NCBI GenBank assembly: GCA_963784615.1
Contig: CAWASG010000001.1
Location: forward strand, 930,001-994,000
Reading direction: 5' to 3'
DNA length: 64,000 nucleotides
DNA from: UBA11403 sp963784615
Lineage (GTDB): Bacteria; Pseudomonadota; Gammaproteobacteria; Legionellales; Legionellaceae
Positions 53,724 to 61,684 of the stretch are shown here, piece after piece. Positions within the stretch are counted from its first letter, which is position 1, and each line of letters starts with the position of its first letter. Position numbers and translations under genes: made by a program. The notes beneath the pieces were generated by a model. The model was not told the DNA's origin and made no database searches. It saw only the letters and a list, made by a program, of their open reading frames with translations.

Positions 53724-53806
53724 TGTAGTCCCCCTGTTTGGATTTGATAGGGACAATATAGAGGGGATTACTGGTTAAAGTTGAGCAGTCTTATTGGAAG
53801 GACACA

Positions 53807-54194
53807 ATATAAAAGCCTCCATCAGCAAATGCAGTTTGATTGAGCGACTGGGCTTTTTATCTGCGCATTCTAAAGAACCTATATTGGCTCTTCATCGAGA
53901 AGTTACTAACAATATCAATTGATATCATTTGCGCTCATTGCGTTTTTTTATGCCAAAAAACATTGACGAGGCTTTTAAATCGGAACAATATTCTTGCATG
54001 AGCATGATGGAGCACGATGAAGTTTTAAGGAAAGACCAGGCTTTTTTCGCAGTTCGAATATTGAATAGCTATCCCATCTATTGGTTTATTATTCATCTGA
54101 GATCACTGTAGAGAGAGTCAACTGGTTTCAAAAAACATGGACGCTCATGGCCGGCAGTAATGCTGATTTGAAAATCAATTGACGAGGTAACTCT
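53807..54194. other. Flank of IS66 with short unassigned reading frames
   Basis: An open stretch immediately after the terminal repeat (53811-53921) reads ISKCSLIERLGFLSAHSKEP ILALHREVTNNIN then stop. It looks like the tail of an interrupted protein but I cannot name it. A 53-codon frame MPKNIDEAFKSEQYSCMSMM (53950-54111) has no clear ribosome binding site. Neither is a confident gene. Confidence 0.4.
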
Positions 54195-54476
54195 ATGTCT
54201 AAATCTAAATTAACCCGATTGCAACTAATCAATGAGTTTGAGTCTGCACCAGGATCGATGTTATTTAATCAAAACACATTAGCAGCCGTTTTGGACTGCT
54301 CAACCCAGCTACTTGAAAGGAATCGTTGGGCAGGGGAAGGTGTGCCTTATATTAAAATTGGTCGCAAAGTGTTGTATCGTAAAAGCGATGTACTTGGATT
54401 TCTCCAACAGCAAAAATTCTATCGTTCCACCAGCGATCACGGTCGATCTCTGGTATTGGCAACCGAATTGGTCTGA
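54195..54476 (+). CDS. AlpA/excisionase-like helix-turn-helix protein
   Basis: 93 residues. NTLAAVLDCSTQLLERNRWA (about 28-47) is a winged HTH of the MerR/excisionase type, followed by the wing VPYIKIGRKVLYRKSDVLGF (about 50-69). Such small proteins control excision or replication genes of integrative elements, plasmids and phage satellites. It sits directly before a DUF927 NTPase, which is the usual order in such elements. No integrase is visible in this window. Confidence 0.88.
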   Translation: MSKSKLTRLQLINEFESAPGSMLFNQNTLAAVLDCSTQLLERNRWAGEGVPYIKIGRKVLYRKSDVLGFLQQQKFYRSTSDHGRSLVLATELV

Positions 54477-54554
54477 AAGAAATTTAATGGTTCAGGGAAG
54501 GGTTTGTTCTATTAGTCAATACGCCTTCCATGAGCTTTTATTGGAGAAATGTTC

Positions 54555-56306
54555 ATGAGTCATAATCAAATAGTTTCCATAAAAATTAGTCAGGATGCGC
54601 GCCCTATAACCTGTGAATACGCTGGCGGTTGTTTTAGATTAACCGAAAAAGGCATCTCTTTTATCGGGATTGATAAAGATGGCAATCAGCTTCCGCCCCG
54701 ATGGATTTGTTCACCATTGCATGTTGTTGCTAAAACCCGAGATGCCAAAAGTGGTGAATGGGGTCGATTGTTGGAATGGCAGGATGATGATGGGATAACG
54801 CATCAATGGGCGATGCCTTTGGCTTTGTTGCAAGGCGATAACTCCGATGTCAGACGCGAGCTGGCCGGCTTGGGCTTGACCATTTCACCCAGTAAAACAG
54901 CGCGAGATTTATTGGCCTCCTGGTTACAGGTGTTTCCAGTAGAAAAAAGAGCACGCTGTGTAGATAAACTGGGTTGGCAGGGTAATATTTTTGTAACTGC
55001 ATCAGAATCCATTGGCTTATCATCAGAACGGGTGGTTTTTCAAAATAGTAATGCGATTGATCCGGCTTTGTCTGTATCAGGTACAGTTGAAGAATGGAGG
55101 AATTCGATTGGTCAATTGTCCTCGCGCAATTCAAGGCTGATTTTTGCTATCTCAACTGCATTTGCGCCGACTTTGGCTAAACTTGTTGGGGAAGATTCGG
55201 GTGGCTTTCATTTCAGAGGCACCTCTTCCTCCGGAAAAACCACGGCATTGAAAATCGCCGCATCGGTTTGGGGAAAGCCTGATGCTTATTGCCGCTTATG
55301 GCGCAGTACGACGAATGGTCTAGAGGGACTGGCAGCGTTGCACAATGATGGCTTGTTGATTCTAGATGAATTAAGCCAGATGGATCCGAAAGATGCAGGT
55401 GAGGCTGCCTATATGCTGGCGAATGGACAGGGTAAAAACCGGGCGTCGCGTCACGGTACCGTAAAACCTTCCTCTCGGTGGTCGTTATTTTTCTTATCGG
55501 CAGGGGAAGAATCGTTGTCTTCATTAATGGCCAGAGCAGGGCAGCGTACTAATGCCGGTCAGGAAATTCGTCTGGCAGATATTGAAGCGGACGCTGGAGA
55601 GGGGATGGGGCTATTTGAGCATATCCACGATCAATTAAGTCCGGCTACTATGGCATTGTCATTAAAAGATTATGCCAGTCGCTATCATGGAGCGGTGGGG
55701 TTGGCATGGTTAAGAGCGGTGGTAGAAAATCATCGCTCTCTTGCCGAAGAACTGCCTGGGTATTTGCAAGACTTTGTTGAATATTCCCGTATTTGGAGTT
55801 CGTCTGGGCAGACTGCCAGAGTGGCAAGACGGTTTGCACTGGTGGCAGCCGCAGGGGAGCTCGCAACAGAATATGGATTAACCGGCTGGGAGAAAGGAGA
55901 AGCCCTCAAATCAGTACAAACCTGTTTCAGAAGTTGGTTGGACAATTTCGGTTCCTGTGGAAACAGGGAAGAACGGGCGATGATGTCTCAAGTCCGTGGT
56001 TTCTTTGAATCCTTTGGTGCCAGTCGTTTTGATAATGTGAATTCCCCTAACAATGAAAGGATTCACAATCGTGCTGGTTTTTATCGTACTGATGGTCAAG
56101 GTTTTCGAATTTATATGGTTCTGGCCGAAGTATTTAAAAACGAAGTGTGTCAGGGGTTTGATCCGAAAACCGTAGCCAGAGTATTGCTTAACGAGGGCTG
56201 GATACTGCCTACTAATGACGGCAGTCCCTCACAAAAGCCCAGGATCAAAGGTGTAGGTACTCCACGAGTGTATGTTTTTACGGATAAAATCTGGGGTGGT
56301 GAATAA
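54555..56306 (+). CDS. DUF927 helicase/primase-like NTPase
   Basis: 583 residues from the ATG at 54555 (GGAG 8 bases upstream). N-terminal ~150 residues of unclear fold, then the DUF927 P-loop domain: Walker A FRGTSSSGKTTAL (about 220-232) and Walker B LLILDELSQMDPKDAGE (about 265-281). The C-terminus resembles the winged-helix end of plasmid primase-helicases (FKNEVCQGFDPKTVARVLLN). Found in ICEs, plasmids and satellites, usually as replication protein. It is followed by inverted GGGACA motifs. Confidence 0.88.
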   Translation: MSHNQIVSIKISQDARPITCEYAGGCFRLTEKGISFIGIDKDGNQLPPRWICSPLHVVAKTRDAKSGEWGRLLEWQDDDGITHQWAMPLALLQGDNSDVRRELAGLGLTISPSKTARDLLASWLQVFPVEKRARCVDKLGWQGNIFVTASESIGLSSERVVFQNSNAIDPALSVSGTVEEWRNSIGQLSSRNSRLIFAISTAFAPTLAKLVGEDSGGFHFRGTSSSGKTTALKIAASVWGKPDAYCRLWRSTTNGLEGLAALHNDGLLILDELSQMDPKDAGEAAYMLANGQGKNRASRHGTVKPSSRWSLFFLSAGEESLSSLMARAGQRTNAGQEIRLADIEADAGEGMGLFEHIHDQLSPATMALSLKDYASRYHGAVGLAWLRAVVENHRSLAEELPGYLQDFVEYSRIWSSSGQTARVARRFALVAAAGELATEYGLTGWEKGEALKSVQTCFRSWLDNFGSCGNREERAMMSQVRGFFESFGASRFDNVNSPNNERIHNRAGFYRTDGQGFRIYMVLAEVFKNEVCQGFDPKTVARVLLNEGWILPTNDGSPSQKPRIKGVGTPRVYVFTDKIWGGE

Positions 56307-56319
56307 CTCTCATGGACAT

Positions 56320-56447
56320 CTGGGACAAGCGGGACACGAGGCATGGCAAAGCCTGAAGTTGTCCCGGCAATGAAAGCCTGTCGGGACAGATTGGGACAGC
56401 ATAAAGCCAGTACAGGTAAGGTGTCCCGCTTGTCCCAGCTGTCCCAC
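56320..56447. repeat. GGGACA / TGTCCC motif cluster, candidate replication origin
   Basis: CTGGGACAAGCGGGACAC (56320-56337) and its exact inverse GTGTCCCGCTTGTCCCAG (56421-56438) bracket further copies. In all there are four GGGACA and about four TGTCCC/GTCCCA hexamers in 128 bases, starting 14 bases after the DUF927 stop. The arrangement resembles iterons next to a replication initiator. Role inferred from position. Confidence 0.65.
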
Positions 56448-56710
56448 CTTATTATTCGTTGTTAAGGTCATTTCACACGGAAACTCGTGACGTTAATCCC
56501 ATTTCGCTCATCAACAGCTTAGTTAAGGAATCATTTGTATAAGTTGGGGTTAATTGTTTAAAAGTTAAAAGGCTACGCTTGCTGCGGAGGAACTGGCAGT
56601 GACGCAGAAAATTATATTGATAATCTCCTCTGGTTTATTGATGTTTTTTTCGATAAAGTACCCTCTTTCTATTATAAATTACACGGAATAACCAAAAGCC
56701 CTAAATGCTA
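56448..56710. other. Intergenic region of the accessory island
   Basis: No gene or strong repeat is seen between the GGGACA cluster and the promoter at 56711. The sequence is AT-rich toward its right end. Confidence 0.5.
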
Positions 56711-56739
56711 TTGCGCAAGAATAGTACTGTTGCTATACT
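56711..56739 (+). promoter_or_regulatory. Sigma-70-type promoter of candidate abiF RNA
   Basis: TTGCGC (56711-56716), 17-base spacer, TATACT (56734-56739). The predicted transcription start is around 56746, immediately before the CCCGCC...GGCGGG stem-loop. The -35 box is imperfect, the -10 is one off consensus. Confidence 0.5.
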
Positions 56740-56745
56740 ATTATT

Positions 56746-56793
56746 AACAACACCCGCCACGCCTCTTGACAATGCGCACCCCGGCGGGTTTTT
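56746..56793 (+). ncRNA. Candidate abiF-type noncoding RNA / terminator-like leader
   Basis: A stem CCCGCC (56753-56758) with GGCGGG (56783-56788) encloses a 24-base loop ACGCCTCTTGACAATGCGCA plus CCCC, and is followed by TTTTT. It lies 8 bases ahead of the start codon of an Abi_2/AbiF-type reading frame (56801). A small conserved RNA upstream of abiF genes has been described (abiF motif), and this sequence has the right place and shape. I cannot run the covariance model, so the call is provisional. Confidence 0.55.
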
Positions 56794-56800
56794 ATTGCCT

Positions 56801-57016
56801 ATGAATAACCAAAATAATACATTTGAAAAACCACCGATTTCAATAAATGCTCAAATCGAGCTGCTCAAATCCCGTGATCTTATTATTCAAGATATAAAAA
56901 TGGCTCAGCATTATCTGACATTTATTAGGGCCTCAGTCATCGTTTCGCCAATAGTCTTAAATTTAGACAGCGAAAATCATTATTATTCTGTTCGTTTCGT
57001 GGTCGAGGGCGTCTAA
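56801..57016 (+). pseudogene. Abi_2 (AbiD/AbiF) family remnant
   Basis: The frame begins MNNQNNTFEKPPISINAQIE, LLKSRDLIIQD, AQHYLTFI, which is the N-terminal signature of Abi_2/AbiF HEPN-type abortive infection proteins (kPxlsixeQiexLKxRGLxIxD..xAxxYL). The expected YYRLSGY block and the HEPN RNase domain do not follow; after 71 codons a stop ends the frame. Some weak continuity (NLDRVIEYI) lies past the stop. Decayed gene, AbiF defence function probably lost. Confidence 0.7.
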
Positions 57017-57146
57017 AATCTCGACAGAGTTATTGAATATATAATTCTGGCTACACCTCTCCCTCGCGCAACCCTGTCAATTATCTGTTCATACATAAAA
57101 TATGCTATAATGATAAGAAATTAATCATATTTTGTGGGGAATAGAT

Positions 57147-58364
57147 ATGAGGAATCAATCATCAAGACCGAATTCAGAACAAGACGTCAGCAAGAGCGAG
57201 CCTAATCAGCCATCTTCAACTTCCTCGGTTTCGGGAAGTGCGGGGGCCGCTGCTGCAGCGGCGAGTCAACCTTCAACATTGTCGGATGACAGAACTGTTA
57301 GGAAAGTGGCTCCTTTCCTTGCCGCCGACGAAAGACAGGCACTAGCATCGACCTCACAACACCATACAAGCATTATTTACGCCGACCCTCATGACAATAC
57401 TCTTCGCAATAAAAAGATAACGCTAAAATTACTGCACGCCGTTGCCTATGGTATGGAAAGTCGCGATGTGAATGTCGATCCTAAACCTAGCGATTTGTTT
57501 GCAAAAGATTTACTTAAAAGATCGCCAGAGTTTTTACTAGAACGAGCTCCTTTGACTGACTGGGCTGGTCGCAAATTCGAAGGACGAAAAACGGAGGCAC
57601 ACCCTGAGGGCGAGGGTATCACTGCTTTTGAATATGCCCTATGGGCCAAAGATTTTAAGATGCTAGAAATGATGCTTGGCTGTATTCCTGCGACCGCGGA
57701 AGGAGACAGGATAAGAGCTGGACTATTGGAGCAATATGAACAAGTGACGGCTCCCATATATGCTGGAGGTGGTCTCACTTATGAACTGACTTACGACCGA
57801 CCCACTCAGGACGCAAATGATATACCGATTAAGGATGCGGCGGGTATCTGGCAGACGACACCTGTTACAGAAGTTCATACCGAAAATCATTTTAATGTGA
57901 CTCCACTTATTGATGCCTATCTAGACTATGACGCTAAATTTGACGCGCCTGGACGGACGTGGGATCATCGCGATGCGTGCTGGATAAAAATAATTGGTAC
58001 GCTGCAGCGGTTACTTCCAATACATCTTTTGCAACGTTACTGTGACCCGGATACCCCATTTGCGCCTATGCCTTCGTTTACAGGCGTTTTTAAACGTACA
58101 ACTCAGTTTTTCAATTACCTTCTCCAGCCAGCGGGGTTGCAATCTTTACTTTCTTCATCATTATCTACCGATTTTTCGTTGGGGCGCAGCGGCGTGGGCG
58201 CAGGGCGGGCGGGCGGTGAGGCAAGGGCGCGTGCGCGGTGGGGGTGGCTGGCTGATTTGGCGGCGGTGCGCCAGGTTGATGAAGTCAGTACAAGCGAAAT
58301 AAAAACTAAAATTAAACAGCTGCTAACGGTACCAGCGCAGGGTCAAACTCAGTTCCGTCCTTGA
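57147..58364 (+). CDS. Effector candidate with F-box-like and ankyrin-like segments
   Basis: 405 residues from the ATG at 57147 (GGGGA 8 bases upstream). A disordered Ser/Ala-rich N-terminus with a poly-Ala run (about 33-40), then VAPFLAADERQALASTSQHH (about 53-72), which looks like the short F-box-type motif of some intracellular-bacterial effectors. Next comes a single ankyrin-like helix pair (GITAFEYALWAKDFKMLEMM, about 154-173). The last ~60 residues are Gly/Ala/Arg-rich and come from an unusually GC-rich DNA patch (58185-58275). It converges with and overlaps the reverse transcriptase gene by 53 bases. Function not known. Confidence 0.65.
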   Translation: MRNQSSRPNSEQDVSKSEPNQPSSTSSVSGSAGAAAAAASQPSTLSDDRTVRKVAPFLAADERQALASTSQHHTSIIYADPHDNTLRNKKITLKLLHAVAYGMESRDVNVDPKPSDLFAKDLLKRSPEFLLERAPLTDWAGRKFEGRKTEAHPEGEGITAFEYALWAKDFKMLEMMLGCIPATAEGDRIRAGLLEQYEQVTAPIYAGGGLTYELTYDRPTQDANDIPIKDAAGIWQTTPVTEVHTENHFNVTPLIDAYLDYDAKFDAPGRTWDHRDACWIKIIGTLQRLLPIHLLQRYCDPDTPFAPMPSFTGVFKRTTQFFNYLLQPAGLQSLLSSSLSTDFSLGRSGVGAGRAGGEARARARWGWLADLAAVRQVDEVSTSEIKTKIKQLLTVPAQGQTQFRP

Positions 58365-58506
58365 GTTCATATTTATAGATCAGGCCGTGTGCTATGGATG
58401 CGCATACTCCATCCCAACATACGGCCAGGTACCATTTTAATAACTCAATATAGTGCCATTTTTCGCTTGTCCTCAGTCGGATAAGCAGTGACTGTTACCA
58501 GTCACT

Positions 58507-58550
58507 GCTCTCCTAAGAACCGTACGTGCGAGTTTCCCCGCATACGGCTC
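58507..58550 (-). ncRNA. Group II intron domain V
   Basis: In RNA sense, GAGCCGTATGCGGGGAAACT followed by CGCACGTACGGTTCTTAGGAG: the catalytic hairpin with AGC-type triad near its base, GAAA tetraloop and 2-base bulge. It is the most conserved part of the intron and is complete, so splicing competence is plausible. Confidence 0.88.
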
Positions 58551-58582
58551 AAGCCTTTCAAAGGATTCATGTAGAACCCCGG

Positions 58583-60103
58583 CTAATGTGTTTTCCATAG
58601 TTTCGTTTGTGTAAGTTTTAATGAGCACAGTTCCATCCAGTGATTCGAAGAGTTGCTTTTCTTACGCGCTTTGCGCAAGTCAAAATACTCTTTGTATTTT
58701 GGATCAAAGGGTGTTGCTTCAGCGATTATCTTACGGTGCCTTCTGATTTCTAGTTTTGATAGACTCATTAAGTCTAGGTATTCTAGTTGCCCATCTGCTT
58801 GAAAGACTTTTGCCGTGAATATCCAGTTACGGAGTCCATCGCTGCGAAAGTACTTTCTCTGACGCCAATCCCCTGTTTTATGAGGATGACGCCTTTTGAT
58901 CCAAGCATACAGAGCCAAAAAGATATTGTGATCTACATTTGAGAACGTGCTTTTGGATACAACGTGCCGATAGTAATTAGCCCACCCTCGAAGCTTCGGG
59001 TTTAGTAAGCTTATTAACTTATCCGTTTTTGCACCCTTGTTTTGCTTGATGCTGCTTCTAATATCCTGTAGGAACTTGATGACGCTCTCTTTAGTAGGTT
59101 TTATTAGAAGCTTTCCATTCGAATATTTTCGAATGTTGAACCCGAGGAAGTTGAAACCGTCTGCGATATGTGTGATCTTTGTTTTTTCTTGCGAAAGTTC
59201 GAGACCACGCTCATGCAAGAAGCGTTCGATAGCAGGTTTTACTTTATTTTCCAGGAGCTCTTTCGAGGTTCCCGTAATAATAAAGTCATCTGCATAGCGA
59301 ATTAGGTTAGTTTTCTCTTTCCTGTTAGAGAAGGATTTAACTAGCTTCTCTAACCCATCTAGCGTCATATTCGCCAATGTTGGAGAGATTATTCCCCCTT
59401 GCGGTGTTCCTTCGCGGGTAGGCATCAATGCTTGTTGCTCAATGTAGCCAGCTGTCAGCCATTGTTTCAATGTTGATTTATCCATCGGTATATGTTCAAG
59501 AAGCCACTGATGGTCAATTCTATCGAAACAAGCTTTTATATCCGCTTCAAGCACCCATTGCACGGATTGTTTTCGTGCGAGTAGCTTAAAGCATTGTTCA
59601 ATAGCATCTGCAGTTGAACGCTTAGGGCGGAAGCCGTAAGAGTTTTTGTCTGCTGTTGTTTCGGATAACGGTTCCAGTGCGAACAGATGTAACGCCTGCA
59701 TTGCACGGTCTTTCATCGTAGGTATGCCCAGCGGCCTGAGTTTGCCATTTTTCTTCGGGATATAAATTCGCCGTAACGGTTGAGCCGAGTAGCCTTTTCG
59801 ATTCAGCGAAACAGCCGTTTGTATCTTTTGATTCGGCGTCTTCAAAATTATGTTATCCACTCCCGCGGTTTTGCAACCTCGGTTACGGGTCACCCGCCTT
59901 ACTGCAAATAACTTTGCATGAAACGAGTGAGTCAATAGCCATTGCAGTGATTTTACTTTGCCATGACGATTTTCCCGCCTAGCCTTTGCAATACGCATTT
60001 GCAGTCGATGGACGTGATTTTGGACTGTGTCCCAGTCAATGGAATTCCAGTCAGCCTTTCCCGCTGAGGGTGCACCAGTCATAGGTAAAACCTCTGCTGT
60101 CAT
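58583..60103 (-). CDS. ltrA: Group II intron reverse transcriptase/maturase (LtrA-like)
   Basis: 506 residues. RT domain with RPLGIPTMKDRAMQALHLFA (RT1-2), EADIKACFDRIDHQWLL (motif A), GTPQGGIISPTLANMTLD (QG-x3-SP) and LIRYADDFIITG (YADD active site). Maturase X domain (LNPKLRGWANYYRHVVSK) and a short C-terminal region follow. An HNH endonuclease domain is not evident at the C-terminus. It splices its host intron RNA and drives retrohoming. It lies in the domain IV position. Confidence 0.95.
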   Translation of the reverse strand: MTAEVLPMTGAPSAGKADWNSIDWDTVQNHVHRLQMRIAKARRENRHGKVKSLQWLLTHSFHAKLFAVRRVTRNRGCKTAGVDNIILKTPNQKIQTAVSLNRKGYSAQPLRRIYIPKKNGKLRPLGIPTMKDRAMQALHLFALEPLSETTADKNSYGFRPKRSTADAIEQCFKLLARKQSVQWVLEADIKACFDRIDHQWLLEHIPMDKSTLKQWLTAGYIEQQALMPTREGTPQGGIISPTLANMTLDGLEKLVKSFSNRKEKTNLIRYADDFIITGTSKELLENKVKPAIERFLHERGLELSQEKTKITHIADGFNFLGFNIRKYSNGKLLIKPTKESVIKFLQDIRSSIKQNKGAKTDKLISLLNPKLRGWANYYRHVVSKSTFSNVDHNIFLALYAWIKRRHPHKTGDWRQRKYFRSDGLRNWIFTAKVFQADGQLEYLDLMSLSKLEIRRHRKIIAEATPFDPKYKEYFDLRKARKKSNSSNHWMELCSLKLTQTKLWKTH

Positions 60104-61684
60104 TTGCGTTTCCTCATGTTATCGATTCTCCAAACTCTCTTACAAAAAAAGACCCGTTGGACGTGGGCTCACTTTCGTGCCGGACCATTTTCAGTCTGTA
60201 TCCATCCCGTAACAGAATGGCGTTTGCTTTTTCCAACATCCCCAACCCGCATGATTATCAGTTTATTTCGCAATAAACCTTCCCAGAGGGAATCATACGG
60301 GGTTTCCACGTTCCGCGTTTGTGAGTACATGCCGACTTAGATGCCTACTTTCGACCGAGAGACTCTTTTGGTCACGAAGTATCGGTGGGATAATACTTAC
60401 CGGTCTCTGTTGCCTTTTGGCTAAAGCGTAAAAACCACTTCCGCTCCTTACGCATTGACGATCGTTTCATAGATTCAGATATCTTCATCATATCGGCTAC
60501 CTAGCAACTTACCCGGTTTGTGGTTACCAGAAGGAAATTCCTCTTACGATTCCTCTCCATGCTTACGCATCGTTGCATTGTCAGGATAGCTCTTTATTCA
60601 TATCCCTAGGTTCATTCAGTGACATAAACGGTTTCATACCAGCTTGGTAGAAACAACTCCCAAACGCGACTTCGTGTCGCACCCCACCAAAGCGTCCAAC
60701 GATGTAAGTAACTTGTGATCCTTCGGGGAGATACCCCACTTTTGACCATTTGTTGAACTTGCTCGCGTGCTTTACGCAGCGTTCTCGCATGCGGAACGAT
60801 CTGCGTAAGCGCAGGTGAATGTTCTCCATTTGCCGAAACTGCCTGCCCCCCCCCAGTGAGTTTGAATTGTGTGCAAAATCGGTTTGATTGTTGGAGTGAT
60901 CATCGACCTGTGTCAGTTTGGTGTTATCGAGGGGTCGCGTCCCAGGATAGTGAATGCCGAGAAAATGAAATCCTTTCTCGATGGAGCCAATACATGTTTT
61001 TTTGCGTGATAAACTCAACCGCCGCTCTTGTAATACGTCCATCATGCGTCGTTTACACCGGTTAAGACTACGCTTCGTTGGACACAGAATCAAAATATCA
61101 TCCTGATAACGAATATAGGTCACGTCCATGGAATCAAATGCGTCATCCAGTGGTTTTAAAAAAATCCCACTAAAAAATTGGGATAGTGGACCTCGTAATG
61201 CAATGCCATGATCTGGATTTTTATAACCACGCGGCGTTTCTATTGGATTGATGATAATCTCAGTCAGCATTGCTTGAACGTTAGGATCGTCATAATGGAT
61301 TTGAATATCTTCGATCAACTTATGATGTTGGATTGATTTATAAAACGATTTTATATCTGCACGGATAAAATATTTAGGTTGGCTTTCTTGCAGCACTTGT
61401 CGAATACGTTGTGTGGCGGTTTTCACACCACTGGGACCTTGAAGATGGTAGCAATTAGGATTCATGACGAAAGGAAACGTTGGTTTCAATTGCCGCAGCA
61501 AAATATGTTGAAAAATTCGGTCGGATAAATAGAGTTGGTCAACGACCTCATCTGAAAAATAATGCCGCTTGAGGAAGCGTGGTGTATAGCTGCCATCGAT
61601 CATCGCGTTGATGCCTTGCGCCATCCACTCATCGATTTCTCGAGCCATTAAATGAACATCATGATTAGAATGTGCATAATGTTT

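Larger units (their letters stand above)
50607..53806. mobile_element. IS66-family transposon, 3,200 bp, with passenger gene
   Basis: Exact 22-bp terminal inverted repeats: TGTGTCCTTCCAATAAGACT... at 50607-50628 and its inverse ending GGAAGGACACA at 53785-53806. Inside, left to right: a passenger gene (minus), tnpC (plus), then tnpB and tnpA (both minus). Tail-to-tail tnpC versus tnpBA is unlike the usual collinear tnpA-tnpB-tnpC order. No 8-bp target duplication is seen at the ends (ACTTACAA left versus ATATAAAA right), so the flanks have probably been rearranged. Confidence 0.88.
58476..60682 (-). mobile_element. Complete group II intron, 2,207 nt
   Basis: 5' end GTGCGACACGAAG (60682 downward) is the canonical GUGCG start. 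It is followed by domain I text AACCGGGTAAGTTGCTAGG (RNA sense; about 60497-60515), matching well-known bacterial group II introns. Domain V is at 58507-58550 and domain VI (GCAGTGACTGGTAACAGTCACTGC) just after. The 3' end ...CCGAC fits the AY rule. Removal joins exon codons exactly (TGG TGG G + TG AGG ACA). ORF 58583-60103 encodes its maturase. Confidence 0.9.
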
